A DNA stretch of 64,000 nucleotides, from positions 62,001 through 126,000 of the forward strand of contig NZ_BJDI01000009.1 of assembly GCF_005405065.1 (NCBI RefSeq), given 5' to 3'. Positions 55,184-63,582 of the stretch are shown here, piece after piece. How positions within the stretch are numbered: position 1 is the first letter of the stretch; the number at the start of each line of letters is the position of its first letter. This stretch comes from Lactiplantibacillus nangangensis. GTDB taxonomy: Bacteria; Bacillota; Bacilli; Lactobacillales; Lactobacillaceae. A program made the translations under genes and the position numbers. The notes beneath the pieces were generated by a model. The model was given only the letters and a program-made list of their open reading frames with translations. It did not search any database and was not told where the DNA came from.

Positions 55184-56203
55184 TTACTTTTCGTCTTCAT
55201 CACGACGACGATTCTTCAAGATCACCCAAATCAATAAGCCAATCAAAATAATAATGATTGCTGCGAGGATCGCAACTAAGGTCCAATTAGTCGTCTTTTC
55301 TGGCTTGTAAATTGAAGCCCCGTTCATATCACTCGCCTTTTTAGCGGTAATCGTGAATGGCTTGCTCAAGTTCCACTGATACTTGCCATTTTCGGCACTG
55401 GCCTTGATATGCATCACATAATGGCCGGCTTCCAATTGCTTAGTCCCATCACCTAACGCGTAATTAAAGTGACTGTTGGGCGCCATGGTCATTTTATCCT
55501 TAACGGTCTTAAGCATCTTTTTAGCGTCGCCTTTTTTGGTGACATAACCGTCAACCTTAAAATCACGCATGATCACCGCGCGCGGATTTTGCAACTTCGC
55601 CGCAATGTAATTCCGGTAATTCACTTGAATTGGGCCAGCTGCTAACAATTTCAAATCCGGCTTAACCGTCAACGTTTTAACTTCTCGTAATTGTAAGCCA
55701 ATCGTATAGCCAAACTGGTTTTGAATGCTGACACCTTTCTTTTTACCATCATTAGCAACATGTTGGGTCACATTGATTCCACCTAAGGCCACACCTGGAA
55801 ATTGTTTAGCTGGAATCTTAACATTCATGTTGACGAGTAATGACTGCTTTGCTGGTACCGTCAACGTTTTGACGGTACTCGTTGCTGGCGCTAAATTAAA
55901 TTGCAGCGAGTCATCCGCATGCTTACCCGTACTATCATAGACCACGTTCCCATTATCGGAAGTCGTTGCTAAGTGCGTTTGGACATCATATTGATGAGAT
56001 TTCGTATCGCCATTATTAATTTTAACGGTGACCTTTTGAGTTTCTCCCGGTTTAACCAGTAAGTCAAAATAAGTCACTTTCTTATCAATCTGATTATCTG
56101 GCAATACCGCCTGGGCACTGAAATGATTACTCTCCGCTTGAGCAGTTAGTCCGCCCATTAATAGACTAATCCCCGCTAAAATTCCAACAACCCAACGTTT
56201 CAT
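55184..56203 (-). CDS. cscA: Cell-surface complex protein CscA (DUF916/DUF3324, WxL-interacting)
   Basis: This protein of 339 residues is the membrane-anchored partner of WxL proteins. It has a signal peptide (residues 1-23, ending TAQA), a DUF916 domain (about 28-150), a DUF3324 domain (about 160-285), a single C-terminal helix (about 307-329) and a charged tail NRRRDEDEK. DUF916 proteins link WxL proteins to peptidoglycan or the membrane. It is the last gene of a four-gene csc cluster. GAGGGTG precedes the ATG. Confidence 0.87.
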   Translation of the reverse strand: MKRWVVGILAGISLLMGGLTAQAESNHFSAQAVLPDNQIDKKVTYFDLLVKPGETQKVTVKINNGDTKSHQYDVQTHLATTSDNGNVVYDSTGKHADDSLQFNLAPATSTVKTLTVPAKQSLLVNMNVKIPAKQFPGVALGGINVTQHVANDGKKKGVSIQNQFGYTIGLQLREVKTLTVKPDLKLLAAGPIQVNYRNYIAAKLQNPRAVIMRDFKVDGYVTKKGDAKKMLKTVKDKMTMAPNSHFNYALGDGTKQLEAGHYVMHIKASAENGKYQWNLSKPFTITAKKASDMNGASIYKPEKTTNWTLVAILAAIIIILIGLLIWVILKNRRRDEDEK

Positions 56204-56266
56204 GTTGTCACCCTCTCATGCTGAACTATGTACGACGGTGGTCGCCCACCGTCAATAATAACTTCT

Positions 56267-56911
56267 TTAATTGGTTGGCGCGCTCACTAATTTCCAAGTC
56301 AATGTGCCGCGATAGCTACCAGCGACTAGTTTTTGGGCTGGTAGTTGAAGTGTTACCGGCGCCGTCTTGGTTGCCATGACTAACGCCCAAGTTTCAATTC
56401 CTTGACCAGCTTTAGCAGCTAGTACCGGATTCGCGCGCTGATTAAGCAACTGGCCCGGGCTAACTTGTTGTGGCGGTCGGCTCACATTGGTCGCGACCGT
56501 CTTTAACTCACCAGTGGTCGGCCAATCAAGCTGACTTTGCAACTCGCGTGAGCCTTGACGCAATCCAGACGGTTGAACCGTTAGCTCCCAGCCCGTTGGT
56601 TGTGCCCGCCGATCTGAAACTTGTACTGCAACGGCAGTGGATGACGGCTCTAACGTGATGGCTTGGTCAATGGCCTGCGTCTGGTAGTTCAGGTTGCTAA
56701 CCGCATCAATGGTTAAATTGCCTTTTGAACCAGTCGTGTTAATCTCATCCGGTAATTTTTCTACCGGCGCAACCGGTCCAATTTCCGTCTTACGGGTCAG
56801 TTTAACTGTTGCCTGAGTCGTCAACGCCTGAACTGGCCGTGGTTGGCTTAACCATCCACCCAGTAGCCCGCCAGTAACACCAATCAGTACTGCGCATTTG
56901 CTGAGTTTCAA
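56267..56911 (-). CDS. cscB: WxL-domain surface protein (csc cluster)
   Basis: This secreted protein of 214 residues has a signal peptide (about 1-30). A C-terminal WxL domain has GWELTVQPS as the first WxL motif and LTWKLVSAP as the second. WxL domains bind the peptidoglycan surface non-covalently. The start is probably the TTG at 56911, eight bases after AGGTGG; a GTG four codons upstream overlaps that site. It lies between the second WxL gene (33 bp upstream) and cscA. Confidence 0.8.
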   Translation of the reverse strand: MKLSKCAVLIGVTGGLLGGWLSQPRPVQALTTQATVKLTRKTEIGPVAPVEKLPDEINTTGSKGNLTIDAVSNLNYQTQAIDQAITLEPSSTAVAVQVSDRRAQPTGWELTVQPSGLRQGSRELQSQLDWPTTGELKTVATNVSRPPQQVSPGQLLNQRANPVLAAKAGQGIETWALVMATKTAPVTLQLPAQKLVAGSYRGTLTWKLVSAPTN

Positions 56912-56944
56912 CGTCAACACCACCTATGCTAATTCTGGTCTAAG

Positions 56945-57532
56945 TTATGCTGCCGGTACGGTAGGAGCACTAGTTAACGTCCAAGTTAAGGTTGAAGTAT
57001 AAGTACCAGCAACGTTCCCAGCAGGAATATCCAAAGTGACATCACTCAATTCGTGCTTATTGCCCCAAGTCCCCAATCCAGCATTTTGACTTGCACTAAA
57101 GATGGTCGAATCATCGCCGGCTACTGTGACTGCGCTGCTTGCTGGTGCTTCGCTTGAATTTTCACCCACGGCCGCAACTGTACCCTCGGCAAACTTGAGT
57201 TCAGCACCGGTTAACGTCTTTGAACTGCTAGAAGTAAACTGTGTACCAGCGACTGTAACCTGCCAACCATCTGCCAAGCCAGGGTTTTCTACTGTAATAT
57301 CATCATCAACACTTGTTGCCTTCAGATGCAGCTCACCAGCCCCAATTTTCTCTGATCCAAATTCAATAGTCGGTGCCTTCGTCAAAGCCAATTGTGCACT
57401 TGGATCCTGTTCCAATCCAACTGTCGCTGTAGTAGTCCCACCGGATGTTATTTCCGCTGCATTCCCAACCACTGGAGTTGCCAATAATGTTGCGACGCCT
57501 AGAACTGCTGCTAAAGCTAAACTTTTTTTCAT
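56945..57532 (-). CDS. cscC: WxL-domain surface protein (csc cluster)
   Basis: This secreted protein of 195 residues consists mainly of a WxL domain. The signal peptide ends at about residue 25 (VGNAA). The two motifs are DGWQVTVAG and LTWTLTSAP. The start is the ATG at 57532, after GGGGG. It is encoded 6 bp after the small LPXTG gene and forms a complex with the other Csc proteins at the cell surface. The cscB and cscC letters are by convention and could be exchanged. Confidence 0.85.
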   Translation of the reverse strand: MKKSLALAAVLGVATLLATPVVGNAAEITSGGTTTATVGLEQDPSAQLALTKAPTIEFGSEKIGAGELHLKATSVDDDITVENPGLADGWQVTVAGTQFTSSSSKTLTGAELKFAEGTVAAVGENSSEAPASSAVTVAGDDSTIFSASQNAGLGTWGNKHELSDVTLDIPAGNVAGTYTSTLTWTLTSAPTVPAA

Positions 57533-57538
57533 AATCAT

Positions 57539-57742
57539 TTACCCCTTTTTCACAACCTGATGGCCCCGCCACCAAGTTAAAATAATTGCAACTAACAATA
57601 AAATTATGACGCCTAATAAACTAATCAACAGCCACCACTGGGGTTCGCCAGTTTGTGGCAACACGCCAAAAATTCCCGGACTAACCGTTTTGGCCGGCGT
57701 AATTAATAATCCATATTGGCTAGTCTGAATATCAGCCAGCAT
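57539..57742 (-). CDS. cscD: Small LPXTG-anchored protein CscD
   Basis: This 67-residue protein has the canonical sortase signal LPQTGE at about residues 28-33, a hydrophobic helix (about 36-60) and a basic tail (WWRGHQVVKKG). No clear signal peptide precedes the motif, and the exported part is only about 25 residues, which is short even for CscD. It is the first gene of the csc cluster. GGGAGG lies 8 nt before the ATG. Confidence 0.78.
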   Translation of the reverse strand: MLADIQTSQYGLLITPAKTVSPGIFGVLPQTGEPQWWLLISLLGVIILLLVAIILTWWRGHQVVKKG

Positions 57743-58145
57743 TTCGCATGCCTCCCCCTGTGGCGCCGTCGCGTTACTTTAAAATAATAATTAATCTGGT
57801 ACATCTAACTAGGCATTTACTTGCGTCCAAGTAAATTGACAAGTACCTCAACTGTTAATGTATCAGAGTATCATTTCATAAGCAATCAATCGCACCTGAA
57901 AAGTTCACCGGTTACATTGCTGATATGACGGCAATCCTAATCATACCTATAAATTAAAAGCCAAAAATTTGAGTTCGTTTTTTGTACTTTCGAATAACGG
58001 TTATCATGACTGAGTTATTAACTAATCAAATATTTCTAAAATGACAAAAGGCTGATCATCGGTCAACATCACTTCAATTTTTCAAAAAAGGCGCAAAAAT
58101 AGCCCCATCCAACCACTAGGGCTGATGAGGCTAATTATTTTTAAC
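57743..58145. other. Intergenic region between the csc cluster and the GH42 gene
   Basis: About 400 bp with no supported gene. The left part must contain the csc promoter and the right end contains the GH42 terminator (58095-58123). I saw no clear promoter hexamers or catabolite (cre) site. Confidence 0.5.
58095..58123 (-). terminator. Terminator of the GH42 beta-galactosidase gene
   Basis: AGCCCC pairs with GGGCT, with extra pairing inside the loop. On the minus strand it is followed by TATTTTT. Confidence 0.65.
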
Positions 58146-60197
58146 TTAAAGCGGTTCACGTAATACCATGACACCATATTTTGACAGCGTTAACTGCCGG
58201 GCAACATGCTGACCAGTCAATAAGTCAGTCGCGGGTCGCTGAATTGCCACGTTTTGAGGGCCTTCAGAGAAGTTCATCAAGAAATGATACTGATTGCCAT
58301 TTTGATAACGGGTCTGACACGAAACTTGATAACTCGGTGCCGTCACGAACTGGTTAGCTAAGTGCAACTTTGCAATAATCTTTTGATAGAACGCCGTTAA
58401 AAACGCACGATCCAACCGGGTGCCAAGATAATACGCCATCCCCTGTTGATAAGGGTGTGCCGTTACGGCTGGGGTATCCTGATAAAAATTATCGGTATAG
58501 TGCGCTAAAACATCGGCCGTCGTTACACGCAAAACTTCGTCATAATCATGGGTCTGATAAGTCTTACCTTCATAGCGGACATGGTAGTGTTCACCCGGCA
58601 ACAACGTATCAAGTTCACGCGTTTCAATGCCAAATAAGTCCCGTAATGGGCTGGGAAAACCACCTAGCAAAACGCGGTCGAATTCATCGACCATGCCACT
58701 AAAGTAGCTCGAAACCAAGGTCCCACCTTGGGCAACATATGCCTGTAAAGCCGCCATCGTCGCTGGCCGTTGCATGTAGAGCATCGGTGCAATGACCAAG
58801 TCATATTTCGTTAGGTCGGCGTCACTCGTCACAATATCACACGGAATATCCTGACCCCAGAAAATGGCATAGTGTTTCTGTAGCGTTTGAATCCCCAAAC
58901 GCGTCGGTCGGCCAAAGCCACCGCCACGATTTAGTGTCCAATTGCTTTCCCAATCAAAGACGATGGCGACTCGGACTCGTTTCGTCGCACCTTTGATCTC
59001 AGCAAGTTTTTCAAGTTCAGCGCCATATTTTGCGACTTCTTGAAAGACCCGATTATCCGTTGAATCATCATGACCGATAACGGCGCCATGATACTTCTCG
59101 GAGTTACCTTGCGCCTGTCGAATCTGAAAATAGAGCGTACTGTCAGAGCCGTGGGCCAACTGTTGCATCGAACTGAGAATGTGCATCCCCGGTTGTTTGG
59201 CCTTATTGTAATCCGCCCAATTGACAAAGCTCGGCGTCGATTCCATCACTAAAAATGGTTGCTGCTTCAATGACCAGAATTGATCATGAATATAGGCCGT
59301 CTTCATCGCCGTTTCCGCTAAGGATTCATAGTTATTGTGCCAAGCTGGATAACTGTCCCAACTCACCACATCGACTTTTTTCGCAAACTTGCCGTAATCC
59401 AATCCAGTCAGCGGGGTGTACTGCTGATTAGCTGGACCATCCGCCATAAAGTTAGTCGTCATCGGAATCCTCGGGGTCAACTCCCGTAATGGCTGAATCT
59501 CGTGCTGATAAAAACCAATCGTCATATCGGTCACAAATCGTTTCCAATCCAGATCCATGCCATGAACTTTGGTTTCACCTAATGGCGATGGTGGCAACAC
59601 TTGTGACCAGTCACTGTATAGGCCGCTCCAGACACTCAAACACCAAGCCCGATTAAGATCATCTAAGCTGGCATATTTGCGCTGAAGCCACTTGCGCCAG
59701 TTCGCCTGACATAAGTCACAGTAACAGTCACCCGAATATTCATTTGAAATGTGCCACATCAACAAAGTCGGATTCTGACCATAGCGTTTCGCAAGCTGCG
59801 TGTTAATTTCACGTACCTTTTCGCGATAGACTGGTGACGAATAACAGTGGTTGTGCCGAAAGCCATGCGTATGCCGCCGACCGTATTCGTCGACGCGATT
59901 GACTTCTGGATACTTTTGACTCAACCAATGCGGTCGGGCACCACTGGGCGTCGCCAAAATCACATGACCATGAATTTTCGTCATCTCAGCGAAAACCCGA
60001 TCCAGCCAGCTAAAGTTGTAGACCCCTTCCGTTGGTTCTTCGAGCGCCCATGCGAAGACACCCACTGTGACCGTGTTAATGTGGGCCTTTTGCATCATGA
60101 TCAAATCTTGTTTTAAAATTTCCGGGTGGTCGAGCCACTGGTCCGGATTATAATCGCCACCATGTAAGAATCCTGGTGCCTGCACTATATTAGTCAT
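58146..60197 (-). CDS. Beta-galactosidase, glycoside hydrolase family 42
   Basis: This enzyme of 683 residues hydrolyses beta-galactosides. The acid/base is Glu153 in WHISNEYSGDC and the nucleophile Glu319 in LVMESTPS. The zinc-type cysteine cluster of GH42 is visible (Cys118 and CYCDLC at 158-163). No signal peptide, so it acts inside the cell on imported sugar. GAGGTG precedes the ATG. It is encoded 11 bp after the alpha-galactosidase gene, so the two enzymes are co-expressed. Confidence 0.93.
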   Translation of the reverse strand: MTNIVQAPGFLHGGDYNPDQWLDHPEILKQDLIMMQKAHINTVTVGVFAWALEEPTEGVYNFSWLDRVFAEMTKIHGHVILATPSGARPHWLSQKYPEVNRVDEYGRRHTHGFRHNHCYSSPVYREKVREINTQLAKRYGQNPTLLMWHISNEYSGDCYCDLCQANWRKWLQRKYASLDDLNRAWCLSVWSGLYSDWSQVLPPSPLGETKVHGMDLDWKRFVTDMTIGFYQHEIQPLRELTPRIPMTTNFMADGPANQQYTPLTGLDYGKFAKKVDVVSWDSYPAWHNNYESLAETAMKTAYIHDQFWSLKQQPFLVMESTPSFVNWADYNKAKQPGMHILSSMQQLAHGSDSTLYFQIRQAQGNSEKYHGAVIGHDDSTDNRVFQEVAKYGAELEKLAEIKGATKRVRVAIVFDWESNWTLNRGGGFGRPTRLGIQTLQKHYAIFWGQDIPCDIVTSDADLTKYDLVIAPMLYMQRPATMAALQAYVAQGGTLVSSYFSGMVDEFDRVLLGGFPSPLRDLFGIETRELDTLLPGEHYHVRYEGKTYQTHDYDEVLRVTTADVLAHYTDNFYQDTPAVTAHPYQQGMAYYLGTRLDRAFLTAFYQKIIAKLHLANQFVTAPSYQVSCQTRYQNGNQYHFLMNFSEGPQNVAIQRPATDLLTGQHVARQLTLSKYGVMVLREPL

Positions 60198-60208
60198 CTC
60201 GTTTCACC

Positions 60209-62461
60209 TCAATTAACTGCGACTAAATGGTAAACATGTGATTGAAAATCACCGCGTAATTCTGCGGTATCAGCGTTCGCACCGTTGAATTGATACGGTT
60301 CTCGTAACCCGAACTGCTGTAATAAACGCCCACTGACAACGGGGCCATCATCGATCTGGTAGTTCTGATCCGCAGCAACCGTTGGCAACTTAATGTGATT
60401 CAAAACGGCTGAATTCGGTGTTGCGAGCTTCCGATAAAAGCCCACGAACAACTCGGTCTTTGCCGGATTGGCGACGCTCCAAGCCACGGTGTTAGCCATT
60501 GGATCAATGGACCGCAGTTGCCGAAACTCACCGTTCACTAGCAACTCACGGTGTTGCCGATAAAAGGCGATATTGGCTTTTATGGCCGCCATTTCGTCAG
60601 CGGGCAATGCCGTAATATCTAATTCATAGCCTAGCGGGCCAAAATCACAAACATTTTGCCGCATTGCGAGTGGCGTCACACGGCCAACTTGGTCGTTAGG
60701 CACTGCTGAAACGTGATTACTAAAGGCCGATAGTGGATAGGCCAGCGCACTACCAGATAAAATGGACAACCGTTCGACGGCATCACTATCATCACTCGGC
60801 CACATTTGAGGGCTATAAAATAATATGCCAAGATCAAAGCGACCGCCACCACCGGCACAACCTTCAATTAGTAAGTCTGGAAAATCAGTCAAGATTCGCT
60901 GATACAAATCATAGACGCCGAGCATATAGCGATGGAAGAATTCCGTCTGCGGGCGACCGTTTTCGGCTAAGTATGGCGAGTAAGCTTCGGTGATGTTCCG
61001 ATTCATATCCCACTTGATAAAGTCGAGCTTTGCGGCTTCAATGACCGGCTTAATTTGTGCATAAATGGCGTCAACCACGGCTGGATTAGCAAAATCGAGC
61101 ACGTATTGCCCGCGACCAATCGACGTCCGCGGATAAGGATGGCGCACGACCCACTCTGGGTGGTCATGATAGAGCGGCGTATCTGGCGAGACCATTTCTG
61201 GTTCGAACCAGAGCCCCATCTGTAAGCCCAGCTCATGAATCTGTTGCGCAAAGTGACCAATACCATTTGGAAACTTGCGGCGATCCACCCGCCAATCACC
61301 GAGCGACGTCCGATCGTTGTCACGGTGGCCGAACCAGCCATCATCGACCACGAAACACTCCATACCGAGCTGCTTAGCTCGTTGTGCCAGCGTTAATAGG
61401 GTCGTTTCATCGAAGTTGAAGTAAGTTGCTTCCCAGTTGTTAAAGACAATCGGTCGTGGCCGTTTTTGCCATTGGCGATCGGCAATTTGTTGTTGCGCAA
61501 CGGCTTGCGTCTCGGCCATTAACCCGTTGACACCGCTAGCGCTGTAATAAAGCAGTGCTTCGGGGGTACTGAACGACTCTTCCGGCGTCAATTGCCAACC
61601 GAAATAAGCCGGACTAATCCCCGTCATCAACCGTGTTTTGTGCCATTCATTCACCTCGACCTGACTCAAAAAATTACCAGAGTAGATCAAATTGCTAGCG
61701 TACACGTCGCCATCAGTCAGACTGTGACTACGCATCAGCGCGACAAACGGATTGTGTTGATGGCCGGACGCGCCTTTCAGTGATTCCACGGACACCGTAC
61801 CTTGTTCTAAATTATGAAATTTGACGTGGCGTTCTTTCAGCCAAGCGCCGCCCAAATTGACCATTTCAAAGTCGTCATCCGGCAGTTCCAGCACGCCACT
61901 CATCATGTTTTGAATCATGACTGGCTTGTCTCCTAAATTAGTCAGGGTACTGCTGCGCGCAATCACGCCATGCGACTTAAAAATCGTATAGTGTTCGACC
62001 AGCTTCAACTGATGGGCTTCATCAATCAACGTAATCGCCAATTGTTGGGCTTCTTGTGACCCCACCGCGTAAGTCGCTGGCCGCGCTAATGACCGCGGCT
62101 TCGTATCAGTGATCGTATAACTCTGATAACTGAAGTCTAAGTACCAAGGATCATTGTCGCAAGAAACATCCAAGGCACCGCGGCGAAAATCTGACGAGCC
62201 ATAAACGGGATATTCCTGCGCTCGGTCAGCCAAATTGAAGTTGCCAGATTCTGGCGAATATTTGACCGTCCCCGCTGATTTACTCTCCTGCGTCCGTAAA
62301 TAAGCTACCTCATCCGCGGTCAAATAACCCAGGGCTTTACCATAGTATAGATGGCCTAATTGTCTATTCGCCATGACGGTGATCACATAACTGATTTTAT
62401 CGTTATGCAGATGAAACACATTCTCACCAATTAACTCAATCATCGCTTTACTTTCGCTCAT
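60209..62461 (-). CDS. Alpha-galactosidase, glycoside hydrolase family 36
   Basis: This enzyme of 750 residues cleaves alpha-1,6-galactosides such as melibiose and raffinose-family sugars. The nucleophile is Asp485 in FIKWDMNRNIT, the acid/base lies in MWPSDDSDAVERL (about 553), and GLWFEPEMVSPD is the substrate-pocket stretch. No signal peptide. The start is the ATG at 62461 after GGGAG; the frame continues 79 codons upstream through repeat-derived sequence without a ribosome site, so that part is untranslated leader. Its leader carries a family-1 structured repeat at 62535-62634. Confidence 0.94.
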   Translation of the reverse strand: MSESKAMIELIGENVFHLHNDKISYVITVMANRQLGHLYYGKALGYLTADEVAYLRTQESKSAGTVKYSPESGNFNLADRAQEYPVYGSSDFRRGALDVSCDNDPWYLDFSYQSYTITDTKPRSLARPATYAVGSQEAQQLAITLIDEAHQLKLVEHYTIFKSHGVIARSSTLTNLGDKPVMIQNMMSGVLELPDDDFEMVNLGGAWLKERHVKFHNLEQGTVSVESLKGASGHQHNPFVALMRSHSLTDGDVYASNLIYSGNFLSQVEVNEWHKTRLMTGISPAYFGWQLTPEESFSTPEALLYYSASGVNGLMAETQAVAQQQIADRQWQKRPRPIVFNNWEATYFNFDETTLLTLAQRAKQLGMECFVVDDGWFGHRDNDRTSLGDWRVDRRKFPNGIGHFAQQIHELGLQMGLWFEPEMVSPDTPLYHDHPEWVVRHPYPRTSIGRGQYVLDFANPAVVDAIYAQIKPVIEAAKLDFIKWDMNRNITEAYSPYLAENGRPQTEFFHRYMLGVYDLYQRILTDFPDLLIEGCAGGGGRFDLGILFYSPQMWPSDDSDAVERLSILSGSALAYPLSAFSNHVSAVPNDQVGRVTPLAMRQNVCDFGPLGYELDITALPADEMAAIKANIAFYRQHRELLVNGEFRQLRSIDPMANTVAWSVANPAKTELFVGFYRKLATPNSAVLNHIKLPTVAADQNYQIDDGPVVSGRLLQQFGLREPYQFNGANADTAELRGDFQSHVYHLVAVN

Positions 62462-62534
62462 ACTTACTTCTCCCACTTTCTCATGCCGTTTTTGGATTGT
62501 TTGATTGTTATTCGGTTCAGATCCAGTCGCCTCC

Positions 62535-62634
62535 AGCAATTTAGGGTGCTGCTGTGAGGCAGACCTGGAGCCAAAGAGCGTTCTCCAGGGCGACTGGACA
62601 CTTTGCCAAACCCGCAAAGCGACCCCAAATTGCT
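62535..62634 (-). repeat. Structured dispersed repeat, family 1, short copy 4
   Basis: Read on the minus strand, the outer stem is AGCAATTT-n-GGGT with its complement (one mismatch). It encloses a CTTTGC/GCAAAG hairpin and a CCTGGAG/CTCCAGG hairpin whose 12-nt loop AACGCTCTTTGG matches the other copies. The GCTCAG/CGTTCCAGC internal loop is not conserved here. A competing 10-bp pairing links 62522-62531 with 62590-62599. Confidence 0.6.
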
Positions 62635-62856
62635 TCCGGCTAGTCACTTGTCGAATTCTTATGCTATTTACAAAATCGATGGCTACGTTTAATAACAAAA
62701 GCAGTGATAAACACTATCAACAGATAGTCATTCCTGATCGCATTTATTCATTCACCAGTTTATGCCTACATCGCACCAAATAGTTGAAATTCTGTCAGGA
62801 CACACCCACAAACTTCGTCCAAGCTGTTCTCAAATAGAACACCACTTCAGCCGAGA

Positions 62857-62999
62857 GGGCCGTCCCAGTTAGGGCTCAGTGGTGAAATTTGACTTGGTTG
62901 GCGGTGAGCTGCCGGCGACCTAGTCAAAGGCCGATTTTCGAGACCGCTTTTTGGCTCGAAAACGTGCCCACCACGTTCCAGCCCTAACTGGGACGGCCC
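62857..62999 (+). repeat. Structured dispersed repeat, family 1, copy 3
   Basis: A perfect 20-bp outer stem joins 62857-62876 with 62980-62999. Inside are the conserved GCTCAG...CGTTCCAGC internal loop, a TGGTG/CACCA pair, a TTTGACTTGGT/ACCTAGTCAAA hairpin (one mismatch) and a perfect TTTTCGAG/CTCGAAAA hairpin closing ACCGCTTTTTGG. Confidence 0.78.
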
Positions 63000-63047
63000 G
63001 GCAGGCGGCAACCAACTACTATCTCGCCGTCATTTAACAATGACTAA

Positions 63048-63095
63048 AAGAACTCACACTAATTAGTTACGCAAACTAATCGGTAATGAGTTCTT
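63048..63095 (-). terminator. Terminator of the DUF3284 gene
   Basis: AAGAACTCAC with ATTAGTT pairs imperfectly with AACTAAT and TGAGTTCTT. On the minus strand the hairpin is followed by TTTTAG. Confidence 0.72.
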
Positions 63096-63104
63096 CAATC
63101 AAAA

Positions 63105-63557
63105 TTAATTAGTCGCGGTTTGGGCTAAATGATCTAAATAAGTCATCCGTTTACGTACGCCCCGGTTATAAAAGAACTTGTAGAGCAACCCGAATAACAT
63201 AAAGTTTGCTTGACTGCGATTATTATCAAAAACATTGCGTTCCGAATAGGCTAGCACATCTTTGTCCCGGCGATTCTTAGTAAACTCGAACGTTTGAATA
63301 ATACTCCCAGCTGGTTGCTGTGTCTCCAGCTGAAAACGCTCGTTCGGAATCATCTCTTTGACCATCATATAGTCTCGGGTCGGTTTTTTACTCATCTTCG
63401 TTGCTAAGTGAGCCTTGATCGTCGTTCCTGGGCTCAGTGCTTTGATGGCGGGATCCGTCCGTTGAAAATATGCCAATTGCTCTTGGACCAAAACCCGATA
63501 GATCGCCGCGCGATTCGCCTGATAAGGATAGTTATATCTTAAAGTATCAGTTCTCAT
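63105..63557 (-). CDS. DUF3284 domain protein
   Basis: This protein of 150 residues matches, as I recall it, the DUF3284 family found beside cellobiose/lactose-type PTS genes in lactobacilli. It has no signal peptide or membrane segment. Aromatic and basic residues are frequent in the C-terminal part (LLYKFFYNRGVRKRMTYL). It follows the PTS IIC gene by 25 bp and is probably co-transcribed with it. Its function is unknown; association with beta-glucoside uptake comes from gene context only. Confidence 0.75.
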   Translation of the reverse strand: MRTDTLRYNYPYQANRAAIYRVLVQEQLAYFQRTDPAIKALSPGTTIKAHLATKMSKKPTRDYMMVKEMIPNERFQLETQQPAGSIIQTFEFTKNRRDKDVLAYSERNVFDNNRSQANFMLFGLLYKFFYNRGVRKRMTYLDHLAQTATN

Positions 63558-63582
63558 TGTCCGTACCTGCCTTCTGCTAAAT

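Larger units (their letters stand above)
62462..63047. other. Gene-free region upstream of the alpha-galactosidase gene
   Basis: This 586-bp stretch holds two structured repeats of family 1 (62535-62634 and 62857-62999), a small hairpin GTTCT/AGAAC near 62825, and AT-rich sequence near 62650-62790 where the galactosidase promoter probably lies. No gene is supported. Confidence 0.55.

Noticed and set aside
62462-62698. 79-codon N-terminal extension of the alpha-galactosidase frame
   Set aside because: It is read from structured-repeat sequence, has no ribosome site, and GH36 homology begins at the ATG at 62461 with a good ribosome site.
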